A program made the translations under genes and the position numbers. DNA of 34,342 nucleotides from an uncultured Candidatus Altimarinota bacterium (lineage in GTDB: Bacteria > Patescibacteriota > Gracilibacteria > BD1-5 > JAGOOR01): positions 1-34,342 of the forward strand of contig CALEVN010000014.1 in assembly GCA_937924685.1 (NCBI GenBank), written 5' to 3'. Below, one piece after another: positions 30,085 to 34,342 of this stretch. A model generated the notes under the pieces. The model saw nothing but the letters and a program-made list of their open reading frames with translations, made no database searches and was not told the origin of the DNA. Numbering within the stretch: position 1 is the stretch's first letter; each line of letters begins with the position of its first letter.

Positions 30085-30576
30085 ATGTATAGTTTTTCTA
30101 TGAAAAAAGTGATGAAAGATCAGCTCCAAAAAATCAGCTCCCGTGTCGGAATCATCATATTTTGTGTGCTCATTATCCTCATAGTGCAAACCAGTATAAA
30201 AAATATCGGGATACGGGAGATCGAATATGGCCCCTATACATGTGATACAAATACACTCAAAATCCATATCAAAGAACATAAAAATCGTCTCGAATGAGCA
30301 CAATGGAATGATATATCTTTGGTATGGAACAACCAAACAATACCCTCTACAGAAAATTATAATTTTGAAGGAGTACATGATTTTTTTGAGCTCCCATGGA
30401 CGACAAAGTGTACCCCTCTCATAATCGAACAACCAGATCTCGCACAAGTAATAGGATCATGTCTCAAAGAAAAAATCAAAGATGGTACTCTCGAACACGA
30501 TCGCCTCGAAAAAAAATGACTCCCTCTGGCGCTTTGCGGCATAGGCTACGCTGATCATACCCGGAAAGAAGAATAG
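30085..30576 (+). CDS. single-pass membrane/exported hypothetical protein (163 aa)
   Basis: One N-terminal hydrophobic helix (about 22-35, GIIIFCVLIILIVQ) is followed by an outside domain with Cys pairs (YTCDTN, TTKCTPL, GSCLKEK, ALCGIG) and the stretch WNDISLVWNNQTIP. No family recognised. Two TGA-Gly (LEGAQW and KKGLPL). Start either at ATG 30085 or at ATG 30100 (MKKVMKD). The start lies 60 bases from the divergent psd start, and the two may share a promoter region. It precedes apt by 38 bases. Confidence 0.68.
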
Positions 30577-30579
30577 AAT

Positions 30580-30606
30580 TTGAGAGCAGGAAAATTTCAC
30601 TACAAT
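30580..30606 (+). promoter_or_regulatory. putative promoter of apt-mtnN-luxS
   Basis: TTGAGA at 30580-30585 and TACAAT at 30601-30606 with 15 bases between them; the apt ATG is at 30615. Good -10, short spacer. Confidence 0.4.
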
Positions 30607-30614
30607 ACAGCGAT

Positions 30615-31136
30615 ATGAAAAAAGACTATACCCATCTCCTGACAAACTATCCAGACTTCCCAGCCCCTGGTGTCCTCTTTCGGGATATGTCACCACTCCT
30701 CTTCTCTGTCGAACATCGTGATGAAATTATGAAGGACTTCGGTATTTTTATAGAAAACAACGCTATAGACTGTATCGCTGGGGTCGATGCTCGAGGATTC
30801 GTCCTTGGTGGCATGCTCGCTGAGCGATATCATCTCCCCTTTATCATGCTTCGTAAGGATGGAAAGCTTCCCGATGCTCTCGTCGCAAAAGAATCATATA
30901 ACTACGAATATAGCTCAGCAACGCTCGCTATTCGCAAGGATATTCTCCGAGGTGATCGAGTATTCGTCATAGACGATGTCCTGGCAACAGGAGGAACGCT
31001 CGGAGCAGCTCTCGAACTCGCCAGAAACAATGGAGCAAGTGAAGTATTCGGTGGCGTACTCATCGAGATCAATCCTCTCAAAGGACGAGAAAAACTCAAA
31101 CAATATAAGATATTTTCTGCCATTCAATTTGATTAA
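30615..31136 (+). CDS. apt: adenine phosphoribosyltransferase
   Basis: A protein of 173 residues, normal family length. It joins adenine to PRPP to give AMP. Motifs: YPDFPAPGVLFRDMSPLL at the start, GVDARGFVLGG, RKDGKLPDA and the PRPP-binding loop VFVIDDVLATGGTLGAA (about 116-132). It has no in-frame TGA. First gene of a three-gene operon: its TAA is three bases before the ATG of the SAH/MTA nucleosidase, which releases adenine, so Apt recaptures that product. Confidence 0.96.
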   Translation: MKKDYTHLLTNYPDFPAPGVLFRDMSPLLFSVEHRDEIMKDFGIFIENNAIDCIAGVDARGFVLGGMLAERYHLPFIMLRKDGKLPDALVAKESYNYEYSSATLAIRKDILRGDRVFVIDDVLATGGTLGAALELARNNGASEVFGGVLIEINPLKGREKLKQYKIFSAIQFD

Positions 31137-31139
31137 ATT

Positions 31140-31778
31140 ATGCACCATAAAAAAATACTCATTATCTCTGCGATGGCAGAAGAAATGCTCCCCATTACAA
31201 AATATCTGAGCTATGAAAAAATGCTCAAGGCTGGTGATATCGTCGAACATGGGAGCTATGTTTTTGCTGTCAGCTCGATTGGAAAAGTCGCTGCTGCCAT
31301 GACACTCACAAAAGTACTCGAACAATATAATATCGATGCGATCATCAACATAGGCCTCGCTGGAAGTCTCTCGCCTCATCTCGAATTTGGGGATGTCGTC
31401 GTCGTAAAACATACCATAGAACATGACGGCCTTATCGAGGGTGATAACGAAGCACAAAAAAGACTCTATCCCCTCTTCGAATTATTAACGGTAGAGCATC
31501 CTGAGCTCAAATCAGGCATACTTGTAACAGGAGACCAATTTGTGGCCTCTGGAAGCACGAGAGAAATGCTCCAATCAAAAGGAGGACAGCTCGTCGATAT
31601 GGAGTGAGCTGCGCTGGCAAAAGTTGCTGATCACTACCAAAAACCTCTCATCTCTCTGAAAATCATCTCTGACAATGCTGACGAAGAAGCATGAGAAAAC
31701 TTTTTCAAAAATCTCCATGCCGGTGAACGCGTCGTGAAACATCTCCCTTTTATTTTAGAATTCATAGTCAATAATTAA
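31140..31778 (+). CDS. mtnN: 5'-methylthioadenosine/S-adenosylhomocysteine nucleosidase
   Basis: A protein of 212 residues, slightly shorter than the common 230. It splits SAH to S-ribosylhomocysteine and adenine, and methylthioadenosine likewise. Motifs: ISAMAEEMLP, SSIGKVAAAM, NIGLAGSL, VVVVKHTIEHD, VTGDQFVAS, LVDMEGAALAKVA with the ribose-binding Glu (E155) and the final SDNADEEA catalytic Asp region. The Gly of MEGAA (G156) is a TGA codon, as is the one in EEAGENF. Middle gene of apt-mtnN-luxS, ten bases before luxS. Confidence 0.95.
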
Positions 31779-31788
31779 CAAAAGAGAT

Positions 31789-32274
31789 ATGGAACGCATC
31801 GCTTCTTTCTCCGTCGATCACAACAAGCTCAATCCCGGCATCTATCTCTCTCGAGAAGACAAAACGCCATCTGGAGACATCATCAGTACATACGATATTC
31901 GTATGCGTGCACCCAATCGTGACCCCGTGCTTTCTATTGCATCTGCACATACATTAGAACATCTCGGTGCCACCTATCTCAGGAATCATCCAGAATGGTC
32001 GTCTAAAACGATATATTTTGGGCCTATGGGATGCAGAACTGGTATGTATGTTCTCTTTACGTGAAAATCATGAGGAGCAGAAATAGTAAAAATTATGCAA
32101 GATATGTATGAGTGGATTGTTCATCTCCCATCTGATATGCCCGTGCCTGGTGCAACTGCGTCAGAATGTGGGAACTATAAAGATCATGATCTTATCTCTG
32201 CAAAAAAAGATGCAGAAAAGTTTTTGAGCATTATAAAAAATGAGAAAGATTTAGGAATCTATACATATCTCTAA
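31789..32274 (+). CDS. luxS: S-ribosylhomocysteine lyase (AI-2 synthase)
   Basis: A protein of 161 residues, normal length. It splits S-ribosylhomocysteine into homocysteine and DPD, which cyclises into autoinducer-2. Metal ligands are visible: H54 and H58 in AHTLEHL and C127 in ASECGNY. GPMGCRTGMY carries the catalytic Cys. The start MERIASFSVDHNKLNPGIYL is typical. Two TGA-Gly codons (FTGKSGGA). It ends just before a strong terminator. With mtnN it completes the LuxS route of SAH detoxification; whether AI-2 is used as a signal cannot be told. Confidence 0.96.
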
Positions 32275-32284
32275 AAAGATTATT

Positions 32285-32316
32285 TTAAAAAACCCTCCAT
32301 TGCTGGAGGGTTTTTA
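32285..32316. terminator. bidirectional intrinsic terminator between luxS and the rRNA operon
   Basis: A GC-rich stem CCCTCCA (32293-32299), loop TTGC, TGGAGGG (32304-32310) is flanked by a run of A on the left and T on the right, so it can stop luxS transcripts rightward and 5S rRNA transcripts leftward. It is the only convincing intrinsic terminator in the window. Confidence 0.92.
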
Positions 32317-32343
32317 ATATATAGTTTTTAGGTTATCTCGAAT

Positions 32344-32460
32344 ATCCTGGCGCCTACCTACTCTCGCACTCCAAGGGAGCACTACCATCGGCACGACGGG
32401 GCTTAACTTCTGTGTTCGGAATGAGAACAGGTGAACACCCGTGTTAGAAGCACCAAGACA
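32344..32460 (-). rRNA. rrf: 5S ribosomal RNA
   Basis: The reverse complement begins UCUUGGUGCUUCUAACACGG, contains UUCCGAACACAGAAGUUAAG and the GCCGAUGGUAGU block near the middle, and ends with GAGAGUAGGUAGGCGCCAGG. The 5' UCUUGGUG pairs with the 3' CGCCAGGA to close helix I. Length is about 116 bases; ends are good to a few bases. It lies directly downstream of 23S. Confidence 0.93.
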
Positions 32461-32539
32461 CTCGAGACAACCGCAGTTGTCATAATGCTAGAAAAAAATA
32501 GTAGCGAGTAATGCATGTAAGGAATGCACACAAAAGCGG

Positions 32540-34342
<1,803 letters not shown>

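Noticed and set aside
30010..30447. Minus-strand ORF of 145 residues
   Set aside because: It is antisense to the 163-aa membrane protein gene; only its last few codons, from ATG 30024, belong to psd.
20033..31778. Claim that the AI-2E-family protein exports AI-2 made by LuxS here
   Set aside because: The family has several functions, the genes are 11 kb apart, and nothing in the sequence links them; kept only as a possibility.
1..32274. Split ORFs as pseudogenes or frameshifts
   Set aside because: Nearly all breaks are single TGA codons within one continuous frame at conserved Gly positions; recoding explains them all at once.
32466..32481. Hairpin in the 5S-23S spacer as a regulatory RNA or tRNA remnant
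   Set aside because: Only a 6-bp stem with a 4-base loop; likely an rRNA processing structure.

Overview
The window comes from a bacterium that reads UGA as glycine (translation table 25). This is the code of the Candidate Phyla Radiation lineages Gracilibacteria (BD1-5/GN02) and Absconditabacteria (SR1). Read with the standard code, almost every gene falls apart at TGA. Read with TGA = Gly, I reconstruct 36 coding regions holding about 120 in-frame TGA codons. All of them end in TAA (27) or TAG (9), none in TGA. Many TGA codons sit at glycines that define a family: the last G of the GGAGFIG nucleotide loop of an epimerase, the G of GNHD and two of the three glycines of GHTHGG in a phosphoesterase, MEGAA of the SAH nucleosidase, the GGS processing site of a phosphatidylserine decarboxylase. 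I cannot tell Gracilibacteria from Absconditabacteria without the 16S gene.

Layout. 1-3570: a YkvA-like membrane protein, an unknown protein, an ECF-type sigma factor, and a three-gene leftward set of unknown, partly coiled-coil proteins. 3661-8320: arginyl-tRNA synthetase, a secreted SLH-like cysteine-rich protein, an M23 peptidase and a doubtful small ORF. 8450-12598: RNase J with a long N-terminal extension, then two tandem NAD-dependent sugar epimerase/dehydratases. 12600-15791 (minus): an unknown gene with a DUF218 gene, a metallophosphoesterase, and a flavin reductase carrying two slippage-prone tracts. 15846-20029: a CAP-domain secreted protein, an MFS transporter, a class-unknown sortase, a one-TM peptide and an unknown protein. 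20033-24946: an AI-2E/PerM-type transporter, a 553-residue cysteine-cluster protein, a CapA-like protein and a kinase-fold protein. 25017-30576: a large secreted protein, then a phospholipid island (membrane protein, PssA-like CDP-alcohol phosphatidyltransferase, CarS/DUF46-like CTP transferase, unknown secreted protein, Psd) and a small membrane protein. 30615-32274: apt-mtnN-luxS operon. 32285-34342: bidirectional terminator, then 5S and the 3' part of 23S rRNA on the minus strand; 16S should lie beyond the right edge.

How the genes work together. Three themes stand out. (1) Phosphatidylethanolamine synthesis looks complete from CDP-diacylglycerol onward (PssA, Psd). A CDP-archaeol-synthase-family protein is translationally coupled to PssA and may supply the CDP-diacylglycerol; this would be a notable capacity for a CPR bacterium. 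(2) The operon apt-mtnN-luxS detoxifies S-adenosylhomocysteine, makes the AI-2 precursor DPD and recaptures the released adenine as AMP. (3) Envelope biology of a Gram-positive-like type is prominent: sortase, M23 peptidase, SLH-like, CAP and CapA-like proteins.

The genome is very compact. Convergent genes abut or overlap (twice through a shared CTAA), co-directional genes are 1-40 bases apart, and only one convincing intrinsic terminator is visible. Several promoters place the -10 box 6-8 bases from the ATG, and Shine-Dalgarno sequences are mostly absent, so leaderless mRNAs are plausible. No tRNA, CRISPR array, insertion sequence or replication origin was recognised.
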